A model generated the notes under the pieces. That model was not told the DNA's origin, did no database searches, and saw nothing but the letters and a program-made list of their open reading frames with translations. A program made the position numbers and the translations under genes. Positions 46,692-58,677 of a DNA stretch of 64,000 nt are shown in pieces. Every line of letters begins with the position of its first letter. Positions within the stretch are counted from its first letter, which is position 1. The DNA is from Photorhabdus caribbeanensis (GTDB lineage Bacteria; Pseudomonadota; Gammaproteobacteria; Enterobacterales; Enterobacteriaceae), in contig NZ_RCWB01000030.1 in the NCBI RefSeq assembly GCF_018448885.1, positions 1,342 to 65,341 of the forward strand, read 5' to 3'.

Positions 46692-47523
46692 CACTTTCCC
46701 ACTGACCCAGAGTTATTCGCTCATTACCGCCATAATCCCGAAAAGTGGCTACCTGCCGATAACCACTCTCAGAAAACAGGCTTCTTACAACATTTCCCTG
46801 TTTCCAACCATGCTCCAATAATAACCATCCACCAGGCAACAAAAAACGGCGAGATAGATCAATAATGGTATTCAGATCAGCCATTCCCTGTTGCGCCGCA
46901 ATTAATGCACTATCCGGCTCAAACCGAACATCACCTTGAGAGAGATGTGGATCGGTTTCATCTATGTAAGGCGGATTACTAACAATCATACCAAACTGTT
47001 GATTATTCAACGAAGAGAACCAATCGCTTAATAAAAAATCCACATTTTGTATTTTGAGTTTTTCAGCATTGCCCTGCGCTAGCATGACCGCATCAGGATT
47101 GATATCAACCCCGGTAATCTGACAATCAGGACGCTCACTGGCGATTGCCAGCGCAATTGCGCCGGTTCCCGTTCCCAAATCCAAAATGCGGCAAGGTGTC
47201 AGCGATAGCCGTGCAAGCGCCTTTTCTACCAGACATTCCGTGTCAGGACGCGGGATTAACGTGGCAGGAGAAACATTTAATGGCAACGACCAGAATTCAC
47301 GCTCACCTGTAATGTAGGCAATAGGTTCACCTTTCACCCGGCGAGCAAGTAACGCCTCAAGCTGGCTGAACTGCTCCGAAGTTAGCTGCGTTTCCCCGAA
47401 TGCCAATAGGTAAGTCCGGGAATGGCGAGTGACAAACCCCAACAAAATTTCTGCATCTCGTTTAGGACTACCACTTGCCGATAACTGTATTGTGGCCTGT
47501 TTAAGCCAAGATTGATAATCCAT
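46675..47523 (-). CDS. prmC: Release factor glutamine methyltransferase PrmC
   Basis: The 282-residue SAM-dependent enzyme methylates the Gln of the GGQ motif of release factors. It has the SAM loop LDLGTGTGAIALA (115-127) and the NPPY motif (183-186) that binds the Gln. Start ATG 47523 overlaps the prfA stop by one base (TGATG), so enzyme and substrate are coupled. Confidence 0.98.
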   Translation of the reverse strand: MDYQSWLKQATIQLSASGSPKRDAEILLGFVTRHSRTYLLAFGETQLTSEQFSQLEALLARRVKGEPIAYITGEREFWSLPLNVSPATLIPRPDTECLVEKALARLSLTPCRILDLGTGTGAIALAIASERPDCQITGVDINPDAVMLAQGNAEKLKIQNVDFLLSDWFSSLNNQQFGMIVSNPPYIDETDPHLSQGDVRFEPDSALIAAQQGMADLNTIIDLSRRFLLPGGWLLLEHGWKQGNVVRSLFSESGYRQVATFRDYGGNERITLGQWESDESHS

Positions 47524-48605
47524 CAATCTTGCTCTGACAAAGCAGATAATAGATCAGCCTGATATTCATTAACGATCGGCTGAACAAGCATATCCAATTT
47601 GCCTTCCATCACTTCATCAAGACGGTATAACGTCAAGTTAATACGATGATCCGTTACTCTCCCTTGGGGAAAATTGTAAGTGCGGTTGCGATCTGAACGA
47701 TCACCGGAACCTAATAAGTTACGACGCTCAGAAGCCTCAGCTTCTTGACGCTTACGAACTTCCGCCGCATGAATACGCGCAGCCAATACGGACATCGCTT
47801 TTGCTTTGTTTTTATGCTGAGAACGCTCATCCTGACACTCAACCACAATACCGGTTGGAATATGAGTGATACGGATAGCGGAATCTGTGGTATTAACGTG
47901 CTGACCGCCCGCCCCAGATGAACGAAACGTATCAATACGCAAATCATTTGGGCTGATATCAGGCAACTCAGCTTCTGGGACCTCCGGCAAAACCGCAACG
48001 GTACAAGCAGAAGTGTGAATCCGCCCTTGGGATTCAGTTTCCGGCACCCGCTGAACACGATGACCGCCCGATTCAAATTTTAAATGGCCATAAACCTGCT
48101 CACCGGAAACTTTAGCAATAATTTCCTTGTAGCCACCATGCTCGCCATCATTAGCACTGATAACCTCAACTTTCCAACGACGGGATTCAGCATAACGGCT
48201 ATACATACGAAACAGATCCCCGGCGAAAATAGCCGCTTCATCACCACCGGTTCCGGCACGTACTTCGAGAAAACAGTTACGTTCATCATCAGGATCTTTC
48301 GGCAACAATAACAATTGTAGTTGCTGCTCTAACTCTTCATTGCGGACCTTAGCGTCCCTGATCTCTTCCTGTGCCATTTCCCGCATTTCAGGGTCATCAA
48401 GCATTATTTCGGCTGCTTTAAGATCATCCTGAACCGCACGCCAGTCCTTAAAACAGCTCGTCACATCAGTCAGTTGAGCATATTCCCGTGACAAAGCACG
48501 AAAACGTTCCTGATCAGCAATCACATCGGCATCACCGAGATGAGCCAAAACTTCCTCGTGACGTTCTTGCAATGCTTCCAATTTAGCAACAATAGAAGGC
48601 TTCAT
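47523..48605 (-). CDS. prfA: Peptide chain release factor 1
   Basis: The 360-residue RF1 (E. coli 360) has the GGQ motif at residues 233-235 in [10 protein letters not shown], and the RF-1-specific region around 185-200 that holds the UAA/UAG recognition tripeptide. It lies 31 bases after hemA and overlaps prmC. Confidence 0.98.
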   Translation of the reverse strand: MKPSIVAKLEALQERHEEVLAHLGDADVIADQERFRALSREYAQLTDVTSCFKDWRAVQDDLKAAEIMLDDPEMREMAQEEIRDAKVRNEELEQQLQLLLLPKDPDDERNCFLEVRAGTGGDEAAIFAGDLFRMYSRYAESRRWKVEVISANDGEHGGYKEIIAKVSGEQVYGHLKFESGGHRVQRVPETESQGRIHTSACTVAVLPEVPEAELPDISPNDLRIDTFRSSGAGGQHVNTTDSAIRITHIPTGIVVECQDERSQHKNKAKAMSVLAARIHAAEVRKRQEAEASERRNLLGSGDRSDRNRTYNFPQGRVTDHRINLTLYRLDEVMEGKLDMLVQPIVNEYQADLLSALSEQD

Positions 48606-48636
48606 TCTTGGTTTCAGACCCTATTCCGAGATATGG

Positions 48637-49899
48637 TTAATTATGTTCCAGCCCCAGGCTGTCACGTAATAAATTAAGGCGCTCCAGATCACCATTGCTG
48701 GCGGCTTGCTGGAGTGATTTGGTAGGAGCATGTATCAGACGGTTCACCAATTGATGAGTCAATTGATTAACGGCCTGTTCTACGTCAGCTCCCTGATTGA
48801 TAGCAGTCAGTGCCTTAGCTGTCATTTCGGCCCGCACTCGCTCTGCCTGATTACGATACTCACGGATTGAATTTACGGCGCCCTGCGAACGCAACCAGTC
48901 CATAAAATAACGGCTTTCCTGCTGAACAATACATTCAGCCTGAACTGCCGCCGCTTTGCGCTGCGCAAGATTCTGCTGAATAATTGCTTGTAAATCGTCA
49001 ACACTATAGAGATAAACGTTATCCAGTCTCTCTACATCAGGCTCTATATCACGGGGAACCGCAATGTCAACAAGCAACATCGGTTGGTTACGACGTAACT
49101 TTAAGGCACGTTCAACCATCCCTTTACCAATAATCGGCAAAGGACTGGCAGTCGAGCTGATAACAATATCCGCTTCTGCTAAACGTGTGTCAATTTCAGG
49201 CAAGGTGATCACTTCCGCCTGAACTTCATTAGCCAACACTTGTGCCTTCTCTTTCGTCCTGTTAGCAATCATCATATGGTGCACGCGATGCTCTTTCAAA
49301 TGACGAGCCGCCAGTTCAATCGTTTCTCCGGCGCCTACCAACAAAATATTTAGTTCAGAAAGTGATTCAAAAATCTGCCGCGCCAGGGTACAAGCGGCAA
49401 ATGCAACGGAAACCGCATTTGAACCGATCTCTGTTTCCGTTCTTATACGCTTAGCAACAGAAAATGATTTCTGAAACAGTCGCTCCAGTTCACGCGATAA
49501 AGAGTGGCTGTGTTGCGACTCGGCAAATGCTTTCTTCACTTGCCCAAGAATCTGAGGTTCTCCAAGCACCAACGAGTCCAGCCCACTCGCCACTCTCATT
49601 AAGTGGCTGACAGCTTCATTATCACAATGCCAGTAAATACTGGATCTTAGATCTCTGGGATTTAGCTGATGGTATCCACACAACCAGTCAATTAACTGCT
49701 CATACAGATTATCTTGCTGTTCTACGCTGAGATAAAGCTCCGTACGATTACACGTTGACAATACAACCCCCCCTTTCACCAGGGGATGCTGGAGGAGGTT
49801 ATCAAGCGCTTCCCCAATCGTGCCCGGAGAAAAAGTCACCCGTTCACGCAGGGATACAGGAGCCGTTTTATGGTTAATACCAAGTGCTAACAAAGTCAT
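48637..49899 (-). CDS. hemA: Glutamyl-tRNA reductase
   Basis: The 420-residue enzyme (E. coli 418) performs the first step of tetrapyrrole synthesis, reducing Glu-tRNA to glutamate semialdehyde. The catalytic Cys50 lies in STCNRTE; the NADPH-binding domain has [14 protein letters not shown]. Divergent from lolB, as in E. coli. Confidence 0.98.
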   Translation of the reverse strand: MTLLALGINHKTAPVSLRERVTFSPGTIGEALDNLLQHPLVKGGVVLSTCNRTELYLSVEQQDNLYEQLIDWLCGYHQLNPRDLRSSIYWHCDNEAVSHLMRVASGLDSLVLGEPQILGQVKKAFAESQHSHSLSRELERLFQKSFSVAKRIRTETEIGSNAVSVAFAACTLARQIFESLSELNILLVGAGETIELAARHLKEHRVHHMMIANRTKEKAQVLANEVQAEVITLPEIDTRLAEADIVISSTASPLPIIGKGMVERALKLRRNQPMLLVDIAVPRDIEPDVERLDNVYLYSVDDLQAIIQQNLAQRKAAAVQAECIVQQESRYFMDWLRSQGAVNSIREYRNQAERVRAEMTAKALTAINQGADVEQAVNQLTHQLVNRLIHAPTKSLQQAASNGDLERLNLLRDSLGLEHN

Positions 49900-50151
49900 A
49901 TCAACTTCATTGAGTTATCAGCAGGGGGACGGTTCATCGTAAGAAACATTCTATAATTGATGAAATCATCACCCTTAATAAGGACTCTTATAAACTGTGC
50001 ATTCTACTTGATACCTCAGAGCAATAAAAGACAATCAGCAGTGTCTGATATCATTATTCAGAACATTTTTTTGAAATTTAACTGGATTAATACCTCATTC
50101 TTCATTATTAAGTGACGTAAAAGTTTTCACGTTATTAAACCGAGATTGCCG

Positions 50152-50775
50152 ATGAAACCAATACAGAAATTATCACTATTCCGTCTATTGCCACTCTCTT
50201 GTGTACTGTTGACCGCCTGTACATTAACGCAACCTGGCGGAACGGGTTCGGCAGACTCTCCCCAATGGCGAACACGTACCCAACAGCTACAGCAATTAAA
50301 TCAATACCAAACGCGAGGCTCTTTTGCCTATCTGTCTAATGAGAAAAAAGTTTATGCCCGCTTTTTCTGGCAACAATATCATCCTGAACGCTACCGTTTA
50401 TTACTGACTAACCCGCTAGGCAGCACTGAATTAGAACTAATCGTTCAGCCTGGCATGACACAATTAACTGATAGCCAAGGTAAAAAATATTTTAGTGATA
50501 ACCCCGAAGAGATAATTTATCGGCTCACCAATATGGATATTCCATTAGATAATTTGCGGCATTGGATAACCGGTCTCCCCGGTGACGCCAAAAACTTTAA
50601 ACTGGATGCTAACTATCTATTGAAAACCGTCAATTACCAGCAAAATGGCGCGACATGGCAGGTTAATTATCAATCCTACGATACCTCAACAACCCCCGCC
50701 CTTCCCAATCGCCTGGAACTGATTCAAGGGGATCGTCGCATCAAATTGAAAATGGATAACTGGACCACAAAATAA
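50152..50775 (+). CDS. lolB: Outer membrane lipoprotein receptor LolB
   Basis: The 207-residue product (E. coli 207) has a lipoprotein signal with lipobox LTAC (Cys23), then [23 protein letters not shown] and [15 protein letters not shown] of the LolB fold. It receives lipoproteins from LolA and inserts them in the outer membrane. ATG 50152 gives the family length; a TTG two codons earlier is not needed. Its stop overlaps the ispE start (TAATG). Confidence 0.97.
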   Translation: MKPIQKLSLFRLLPLSCVLLTACTLTQPGGTGSADSPQWRTRTQQLQQLNQYQTRGSFAYLSNEKKVYARFFWQQYHPERYRLLLTNPLGSTELELIVQPGMTQLTDSQGKKYFSDNPEEIIYRLTNMDIPLDNLRHWITGLPGDAKNFKLDANYLLKTVNYQQNGATWQVNYQSYDTSTTPALPNRLELIQGDRRIKLKMDNWTTK

Positions 50776-51650
50776 TGACATTAACTTGGCCTTCGCCGGC
50801 AAAACTTAATCTATTTCTCTATATCACCGGTCGTCGCGCTGATGGTTATCATCAGCTGCAAACGCTATTTCAATTTCTTGATTATGGTGATGAAATTACC
50901 ATTATCCCTCGTCAGGACAATGAAATCCGTTTACTAACACCGGTAGAGGGGGTGGAACACGATAACAATCTGATCGTTCGCGCCGCACGTCTATTACAAT
51001 CCTACAGCGATAAACACCATACCGGGATTGCCCATAAAGGCGCTGATATCCATATCAACAAACGTCTGCCAATGGGCGGTGGATTAGGCGGAGGTTCATC
51101 CAATGCCGCTACCGTACTCATTGCCCTGAATTATCATTGGCAAACCGGTTTGACAGACGAAACACTGGCAACCCTTGGCGTGAGTCTTGGCGCTGACGTG
51201 CCGGTCTTTGTCAAAGGACACGCCGCATTTGCAGAAGGTATTGGTGAAATTCTGCACATAGCCGAGCCGGCAGAAAAATGGTATCTGGTTGCACACCCCG
51301 GTATTGAAATCTCAACTCTGCGCGTCTTCACAGATCCGGAATTAAAACGTGATACGCCAATTCGCCCTCTAGCCGCATTATTAAAGGCTCCGTACGTAAA
51401 TGATTGTGAATCTCTTGTAAGAAAACGTTTTCGTAAGGTTGAACAGCTTCTTTCATGGCTGCTAGAATACGCGCCGTCACGCCTGACCGGAACCGGTGCC
51501 TGTGTATTCGGTGAGTTTGAATCAGAAGCATCGGCCCGTAAGGTGTTAAATCAAGCCCCTGAGTGGTTGCAGGGTTTTGTTGCGCGTGGCGTTAACAATT
51601 CACCTTTGCACAGTTTTCGCTCTGGGATACCCGTGTTATTGAACCAATGA
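50775..51650 (+). CDS. ispE: 4-(cytidine 5'-diphospho)-2-C-methyl-D-erythritol kinase
   Basis: The 291-residue GHMP kinase has Lys10 in [12 protein letters not shown], the glycine-rich ATP loop [14 protein letters not shown] (99-112), and the Asp of SLGADVPVF near 140. It phosphorylates CDP-ME in the MEP isoprenoid pathway. It is coupled to lolB and followed by prs, the conserved order. Confidence 0.98.
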   Translation: MTLTWPSPAKLNLFLYITGRRADGYHQLQTLFQFLDYGDEITIIPRQDNEIRLLTPVEGVEHDNNLIVRAARLLQSYSDKHHTGIAHKGADIHINKRLPMGGGLGGGSSNAATVLIALNYHWQTGLTDETLATLGVSLGADVPVFVKGHAAFAEGIGEILHIAEPAEKWYLVAHPGIEISTLRVFTDPELKRDTPIRPLAALLKAPYVNDCESLVRKRFRKVEQLLSWLLEYAPSRLTGTGACVFGEFESEASARKVLNQAPEWLQGFVARGVNNSPLHSFRSGIPVLLNQ

Positions 51651-51654
51651 ATAA

Positions 51655-52662
<1,008 letters not shown>

Positions 52663-52697
52663 TAAATAAGTTGTACTCATAATATTGCTATTTAAGA

Positions 52698-52736
52698 AAA
52701 AACCCGTTGTACAAGAGATTCAACGGGTTTTTTGCT
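52698..52736 (+). terminator. Intrinsic terminator of prs
   Basis: AACCCGTTG (52701-52709) pairs with CAACGGGTT (52721-52729) and is flanked by an A-run and a T-run. Confidence 0.93.
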
Positions 52737-52788
52737 TATCTGGAATATACTTTTCCATTAGCACAAACTATAACTAACTCTATTGTTG

Positions 52789-53064
52789 TTATGGATACCG
52801 ATGATCACTACGACGATAACGCTCATCATAGTTTCTTAACCACCAATAACGATCTGCCACACCTTCCCGGCCTCCCACACCGGCGCCAGCTAACCAAACA
52901 AGCGCACCAATAAAAACACCCAATAGCGCTGCTTCAGATAAAAACTCAGGCCAGCCAAAACCGAAGATGTGAGGCAGTAATGTATAAGCCAGGCTACTCA
53001 CTATGGTGAACATACCGACGCCCATTAATACATTACCGACTATGAAAGCACTTTGACGTTTCAT
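52789..53064 (-). CDS. ychH: Stress-related inner membrane protein YchH (DUF2583)
   Basis: The 91-residue protein has two membrane helices (about 8-27 and 45-62) and the C-terminal DRYWWLRNYDERYRRSDHR that matches E. coli YchH. In E. coli ychH lies beside dauA and prs and is induced by stress and catabolite control. Convergent with prs here. Confidence 0.93.
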   Translation of the reverse strand: MKRQSAFIVGNVLMGVGMFTIVSSLAYTLLPHIFGFGWPEFLSEAALLGVFIGALVWLAGAGVGGREGVADRYWWLRNYDERYRRSDHRYP

Positions 53065-53509
53065 ATGTTACCTCCAACACTCTTCGTGAATACACACTCT
53101 CCGTGAACACTAAGAACCTATAATTCAAAAGTTAACGTTAATTGACTCGATATAACTATAAAGCTTATTTATAGTATAGCCCTATTTCACAAAAGGTCAT
53201 TGCGGGCGCGATCACAACTAAAGGAGATTTAATAGCAACGCCCTAATCATTGTAAGAAATAACATGAAGAAATAATGAGTTAGTAGCCTGAACTTCACTT
53301 AAAGAAAAGTTCAGGTTTTTAACTAAATATTGATATATAACAATGATAGTTGTGAAATTCCATCCAGGTTATATATTTTTAATCAATGATTCCTACCGGG
53401 ATAATAAAAATCATCTTATTTTCACACTGCATGATAACGGCTAAAAACAGGGGGTTTGTCTAATTTTTCAATGTGTAACCATCAATCAGCATCCCCAAAT
53501 ATCCAACGC
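53065..53509. other. Intergenic region with an orphan plus-strand terminator
   Basis: About 445 bp without a reading frame of note. A strong plus-strand terminator lies at 53287-53320 although no plus-strand gene precedes it after the prs terminator, which suggests a short untranslated transcript. Confidence 0.45.
53287..53320 (+). terminator. Orphan intrinsic terminator
   Basis: CCTGAACTT (53287-53295) pairs exactly with AAGTTCAGG (53307-53315) and is followed by TTTTT. Only the plus strand has the T-run. Confidence 0.8.
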
Positions 53510-54478
53510 CTAATATAGCCCTGGGGTTAATTCTATCCACGTTTGAGAATATACCCGCCCATCAATACAACTTATATACACCGATGCGGATTCATTCATG
53601 GGAGGTACATGATTATGAGGCGAATACCCCCGAGTATAAGAAGAAGAAACTCTAAAGCTAAAATAGCCATCTTTATCGGTAGTCATATGTTTGTCTTGAT
53701 CACTCAATGACAGATAAAATCCCATAGATACTGATATAGTTACATTAGGTTCACCTACGCCATTCTTATATAAATATCCAGCTATAATACCGCTTGAAAA
53801 TGAAGACAGAACAGCCGGAGATTTTCCAATCTTTAACTGATATGGATTATACGTGAAACACATAGCTATAGCCTTTGCAACATCTCCCGCTTGTGCCATT
53901 AGCATCACTTCACCAGCACTATTAGATTGTATTGACACCGTTATTTTACCCTCTTTATCTGTCATACCCGACGACGGAACTACTGTTGCCCCACTATCTG
54001 CATAGAAGGTTATTTTTTGGTTTTTCATTCCGTTACCAAACCGATCATGTGCCGTTACAACTACCTTATTCTCATCGGTACTATTAGTCCATGCATTATT
54101 TTTTTCTAAGTCAAGATTAAGCGCTGCCACCACTTGGGGAGCAACAGTAAACTCGACCTGTAGAGGAGGGGCTGCTATTTGAGTATCATCTTCCAAGCAA
54201 GCATATACATTCCCTCGACATGGAGTTAAATCAGTAGAGATTATTTCAACTGATACCTTACCCAGAACTCCTGTACCTTTGATAATTTTACGATCATTAT
54301 TCTCTTTAAATACCATAGATTGATTATCTAACGTGAAAATTATATTCGCCCCTTGCAATAAATAACCATCCTGGATTGCGCTTACACCGATATCTATCGG
54401 TTTATCCGCAGTTTCCGTTTTTTCACTTGATAGCCAATTTAATGTTTTAGCCTCTTTTGGTGCTTGTTCGTCATTCAT
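53510..54478 (-). CDS. Ig-like (Big-1-type) domain protein, 322 aa
   Basis: The 322-residue protein has a bacterial Ig-like (Big-1) domain at about 115-215: the pattern VVVTAHDRFGNGMKNQKITFYADSGATV with TDKEGKITVSIQSNSAGE is typical of invasin/intimin repeats. A second beta-rich module with a conserved DKDGYFSF turn follows at about 225-320. There is no signal peptide or membrane anchor. It is the last gene of a run of related proteins and may be secreted by an unknown route or act in the cytoplasm. Its function is unknown. Confidence 0.7.
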   Translation of the reverse strand: MNDEQAPKEAKTLNWLSSEKTETADKPIDIGVSAIQDGYLLQGANIIFTLDNQSMVFKENNDRKIIKGTGVLGKVSVEIISTDLTPCRGNVYACLEDDTQIAAPPLQVEFTVAPQVVAALNLDLEKNNAWTNSTDENKVVVTAHDRFGNGMKNQKITFYADSGATVVPSSGMTDKEGKITVSIQSNSAGEVMLMAQAGDVAKAIAMCFTYNPYQLKIGKSPAVLSSFSSGIIAGYLYKNGVGEPNVTISVSMGFYLSLSDQDKHMTTDKDGYFSFRVSSSYTRGYSPHNHVPPMNESASVYISCIDGRVYSQTWIELTPGLY

Positions 54479-54695
54479 TTCATTCTCCTAATTTATCACT
54501 ATCATGTATATTTATATACCGAATGAACTTCAAGATGCTTGAGCCGTCAGACATAAAAACATTTAAACTCAACAACATAATCGTTTTTCAAACATGCACT
54601 TTGAAGTATCTTGAGTATATATGTCATCATCGATTTAAAATTAAAAAAATAATTTCAAGTTGATAACATTATACTAATTAACAATATTCCTTACG

Positions 54696-56021
54696 CTAAA
54701 CAAAAGGAAAGTGTTTAAAATTAATAGAAAATTGAATCGACTTATCAGTATCGGGTAAACTTATTATCACATTATTTTTTTCTGCTTTGGTATTAGTTAT
54801 ATGGAAAGTTGTACAACCATCTTTACTAATCGCAACCTGCAACTCTCTTTCATTATCACCATAACCTGAAATTATCGCGGAGCCATCAGTACGAACAAGT
54901 AATCTTTTACCGGAATAGACAGTACGGTCCACAATCACATAACCACTACAAACACTTACACCATCAGCAGGTACTTCCGAGGTAAATGCATAAGCTTCGC
55001 AAATATCTTTTCCATCTCTCCAATCGCTGAATATTGCCTGCCCTACACCCGGAGTTATAGTTCCATCCTCCGCAGAAACAGTACAGCGAAAACTACCCGT
55101 TTCCTCAGATTGCAAATGGAAATAAGCCAGCCCGAAACTATTAGGGGCAAACTGATATTTTGCCCCACCCCCTTCAACAATACTTCCTGATTCAACACTG
55201 GCCGATAATCTCTTTCCTGGCGGCCCATAAACCACAGCTAAATTTTTCGGGTTTATTCTGGGATATTCATTAGATACCATCGGCGCGCCTTCACTAATTG
55301 ATATCATGGCAGATGACATATCCATTAATGACAATATCACTGAACCTGGAGCAGAACTATTATTACCAACCTCATAATACCCTGTTCCCATGCCCTCTTG
55401 CCCCAAACAAAGCACATTTTCCGCCGGCACCACTAAAGAAACATAACCCTGCTTAACATCCTCATCACTGACTGTTATTGGTTGTGCATCCCAGGCGGCC
55501 CTCGCAATCGGCTCATAGTCAAAATTATGCCCTTGCCAGTGGAATATGACGCTATCGCCTTTCCGCATCTGCTGATAACTAATATGCACATTTAACCCAT
55601 GATGTTGTTTAAGAGATGAATAGTGAATCACGCCAGATGTTGAATCTGGATAAATTGATGGTAATAATTTTATCGATGGGGAATTAATAATTTTAATAAC
55701 AGCCGGTTTAGAGAAATTTTCATTCTCGAAATCATCGGCTGATGTATAAGTCACATTATAGCAACCATCCGGTATTTCAGAGAACGGAATAGTTACAGTA
55801 AAAAAATCAAGATTAACATTCTGAATATAATAGGGCCGAGAAAATATTCCCCCAACATTTACCACGATCATATTCCCGATTCTTAGCCACTCATGATAAG
55901 GTACTTTGATAATTAAATCTTGGTTCTGTTGAACAGAAACATCAATCAGGCCATCGTGATCTGCTTGCGGCAATTCTGGCGACGATAAAGAAATAAATGT
56001 ATTGTCGTTATTGGTAATCAT
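54696..56021 (-). CDS. Ig-like domain protein, 441 aa
   Basis: The 441-residue protein consists of an N-terminal half with beta-sandwich features (IIKVPYHEWLRIGN, TVTIPFSEIPDGCYNVTYTS, YVSLVVPAENV) and a C-terminal half (about 245-441) that is clearly related to the 228-residue protein encoded next to it: NPKNLAVVYGPPGK and EVPADGVSVCSGYVIVDR against NPQNIVTIYGLPGH and GAPADGETPCSIYLFIDR. No signal peptide. It overlaps its upstream neighbour by 4 bases (ATGA), so the two are co-translated. Confidence 0.7.
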   Translation of the reverse strand: MITNNDNTFISLSSPELPQADHDGLIDVSVQQNQDLIIKVPYHEWLRIGNMIVVNVGGIFSRPYYIQNVNLDFFTVTIPFSEIPDGCYNVTYTSADDFENENFSKPAVIKIINSPSIKLLPSIYPDSTSGVIHYSSLKQHHGLNVHISYQQMRKGDSVIFHWQGHNFDYEPIARAAWDAQPITVSDEDVKQGYVSLVVPAENVLCLGQEGMGTGYYEVGNNSSAPGSVILSLMDMSSAMISISEGAPMVSNEYPRINPKNLAVVYGPPGKRLSASVESGSIVEGGGAKYQFAPNSFGLAYFHLQSEETGSFRCTVSAEDGTITPGVGQAIFSDWRDGKDICEAYAFTSEVPADGVSVCSGYVIVDRTVYSGKRLLVRTDGSAIISGYGDNERELQVAISKDGCTTFHITNTKAEKNNVIISLPDTDKSIQFSINFKHFPFV

Positions 56022-56704
56022 ATTTCACCTCCCATTGGAGTCGGTCTGAACGATAAAACAAAATTGACTTTATCGCCTGAATCTGAATCAGGCGCTGTTA
56101 GCCAAACATTAACTTTACCTACTGTGTTGCTAATCACATTCACTGTCGCACTACCATCCTCCTTTAATGGAATATCTGCCCAATCTTTATTATAACCATC
56201 GATGAGGGCATTATTATTCACTCTTATACGGATTTGATTAATATCATCATTATGTTCACGATCAATAAAAAGATATATCGAGCAAGGCGTCTCCCCATCT
56301 GCCGGAGCGCCTGTAGTATAATTATAGGCGGTAAATACTATAGCTTCATCAGACTGACGATAATTACCAAAAGTAAGCGGAAAAGACATTACTTTATTGA
56401 TATCCTCTTGCGGGGCAATCACCACAAAAGCCGAAAATTCTTCGCTATTTTTAATATTTTTATGTTCAAACGGAGAACGAACATAAAAATGTCCTTTTCC
56501 AGTCTCATCTAACGTCAATATGATCTGATCTAGATTAATGTTATCGTCTACAATGAAAGCACCGATAGATGTCGTAGCATAGAATTTATGCCCAGGCAAA
56601 CCATATATAGTCACAATATTTTGAGGGTTAAGATTAGGATAATTGGTTAAATCACTTTTTGCCGCGTTTTCTGTGATAATCACACTTGATATGCCGTTAT
56701 TCAT
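56018..56704 (-). CDS. Ig-like domain protein, 228 aa
   Basis: A 228-residue protein related over its length to the C-terminal half of the 441-residue protein. It lies 83 bases after the first ~500-residue paralogue. Three relics of its 5' end occur in the gaps between the other paralogues, so this is the surviving member of what was a repeated gene pair. Function unknown. Confidence 0.7.
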   Translation of the reverse strand: MNNGISSVIITENAAKSDLTNYPNLNPQNIVTIYGLPGHKFYATTSIGAFIVDDNINLDQIILTLDETGKGHFYVRSPFEHKNIKNSEEFSAFVVIAPQEDINKVMSFPLTFGNYRQSDEAIVFTAYNYTTGAPADGETPCSIYLFIDREHNDDINQIRIRVNNNALIDGYNKDWADIPLKEDGSATVNVISNTVGKVNVWLTAPDSDSGDKVNFVLSFRPTPMGGEI

Positions 56705-56787
56705 ACTGTCACCATTAACTCCATGATTTATTAATTGAAAATAAAATGATAACGCTTAATAAAATATTAAAGCTCAATCGGTTAAAT

Positions 56788-58308
56788 TTACTGTCCGGGA
56801 AGAACCGTATCAATGCGTCCATACCAAATCTTAGAGTCCTTTGTGTTTTCACTATATTTCATGCCTACATTATAAGTGATATAAACTGCTCCTGGCGCAC
56901 CATCACTATACGAATCTACATTAGTAAAAGGCGCTTGACCAAGCTGAATAATCGCCTCCCCAGCCGCCACTTCGTCGGCAGTTACCATATGAGGATCAAG
57001 AGAATAAAGTTTCGAAAATGGATTCTCATTTACAATGCCGTTAACGTAAACATGTACCTTGATAACACTATTTACCACTATTCCATGATTTTTACCCACA
57101 ACAATATGAGCATCCAGTCCCCCGCCTAAAATAGTTTCAAGATTGATTCTGACTTTCTGCCCAAGTTCCTCCTGATCTTTATGAGTGAAAATTCTGGGTA
57201 CCTCTAATGTACGCTCAATTTCAGGTGGCACATTCGGTACTGCCTTTGTCAAATTAAAATAGCGGACAGATGACTTAGTTGTTTTCCCCGTCTTATCAGT
57301 TACATAATAATATAACTGATTATCGCCAACACTTGGAATACTGGCATACGGAACTAAAATAAACGGCTTATCCAACTGGCACAACTCAGTGATTACCGCA
57401 GACTGGCTTTTTGTTTCCTTATCACCTTCTCTAATTATTAAGAAAATTTGATCCAGTGATTTAGCAGATTCATAGAATGGGATAATCACATTAAAACCCG
57501 TTCTCCTATTTCCTAGCGGTGGTGTTAATTTATCACCAGTCAACTCTGCAATATTTGGAGCCGGAAGCGTTGGATGAATATTCTCTGTAATCATCAAAAT
57601 GCTTGATGAAGCATTTTTTAAAACATATGGCAGTTTTGTCAACATATTCACCGAGTAACTTCCCTCAGATTTCTTAGGGAAAACTTTTAAAGCAACAAAA
57701 CCACGACTATCCGTATTAATATAATATTGACAATTATCTTTTTCACTAATAAAAGGTAATATTTCTGCCGTAATTCCTTCTCCATCATACCCAAAAATAC
57801 GTACTGCCCTATCAGTTACCAGAGGAATTTGAAAATAGGGAAGCGGATCATTCGTTTTATTCAACGCATACATATTAATGAGCAGGCTGCCATTGAATGA
57901 TGAAGGTCGCTCATTATCTTCTGCCGGAGAGAAATCTTTTACCCACGAATCGCCAATAATTATAGGGGTAAATCCTTCGTATGAAAAACCATTTTCATCA
58001 ATAGGATGAAATGCTATTTCTAATTTAGCATCAGAGTCCGTAGCCTTATCCATTGAAAACATTATGGTGAAATCACTGGCACCAGAGTAAGCAGTAACAA
58101 CAAATTTTGCAGTGCAGGTATTCTCTTCTATATCTCTTGAAATACGGCGGTTCCTGTCAAAATAGGCACCTCCTGTGTGATTGTACATGATGTCAGTCGT
58201 TTCCGTTACTTTATGGGTATCATCACCTGAATAAGTCACAGTAATGACAACTGGGCATTCCTCTAAAACCGTTATTCCTGAAACAATATCTGCTGTCAAT
58301 GTCGACAT
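56788..58308 (-). CDS. Tandem paralogue 1, Ig-like protein, 506 aa
   Basis: First of four tandem paralogues of about 500 residues. It starts MSTLTADIVSG at 58308, with GAGG six bases before the ATG, which excludes ten upstream in-frame codons. Visible modules: an N-terminal beta domain (1-100), a Big-1-like domain (about 120-235, SLLINMYALNK to the Ile-rich turn ending KLPY), a third sandwich (about 245-360, with PFYESAKSLDQIFLIIREGDKE), and a C-terminal domain (about 375-506). There is no signal peptide. It has 6 more residues than paralogues 2 and 3, in part from YSENTKD near the C-terminus. Confidence 0.75.
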   Translation of the reverse strand: MSTLTADIVSGITVLEECPVVITVTYSGDDTHKVTETTDIMYNHTGGAYFDRNRRISRDIEENTCTAKFVVTAYSGASDFTIMFSMDKATDSDAKLEIAFHPIDENGFSYEGFTPIIIGDSWVKDFSPAEDNERPSSFNGSLLINMYALNKTNDPLPYFQIPLVTDRAVRIFGYDGEGITAEILPFISEKDNCQYYINTDSRGFVALKVFPKKSEGSYSVNMLTKLPYVLKNASSSILMITENIHPTLPAPNIAELTGDKLTPPLGNRRTGFNVIIPFYESAKSLDQIFLIIREGDKETKSQSAVITELCQLDKPFILVPYASIPSVGDNQLYYYVTDKTGKTTKSSVRYFNLTKAVPNVPPEIERTLEVPRIFTHKDQEELGQKVRINLETILGGGLDAHIVVGKNHGIVVNSVIKVHVYVNGIVNENPFSKLYSLDPHMVTADEVAAGEAIIQLGQAPFTNVDSYSDGAPGAVYITYNVGMKYSENTKDSKIWYGRIDTVLPGQ

Positions 58309-58677
58309 ATTAAACCTCATATTAAAGTTAAACACCAATAATGCGTTTATACAACGATGCTGACTACCTAATTACCTCCTTTCTACTTCTCACATAAATA
58401 AATTATTTACTTTAGCCGTTAATATAATAACAATAAATCCCTACTCGAAGCATAAGCTTTATATCCAAGTATACTATATACAGCCATAATATCTCTTGGG
58501 TTAAAATTACAGTAATTGTTAAATCACTTTTCGCCATGTTTGCCGTTATTCATACTGTCACCATTAACTCCATGATTTATTAATTGAAAATAAAATAATA
58601 ACGTTTAAGAAAATATTACAGTTATGCAATAAATAAATCGCCAGTTCACAAACAAGGAAAAGCTCAATCAGTTAAAT
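58309..58677 (-). pseudogene. Spacer with relic of the 228-aa gene 5' end (1)
   Basis: About 58455-58553 aligns with the first ~35 codons of the 228-residue gene, starting at the same ATG position (rc of CAT at 58551), but with a deletion of about 26 bases and no continuation. The flank after it (CATACTGTCACCATTAACTC) is nearly identical to that behind 56704. Confidence 0.7.

Noticed and set aside
54513-54545. TATACCGAATGAACTTCAAG, similar to the end of an ERIC
   Set aside because: Only about 25 bases resemble the ERIC end and no core follows. I could not separate a small remnant from chance.
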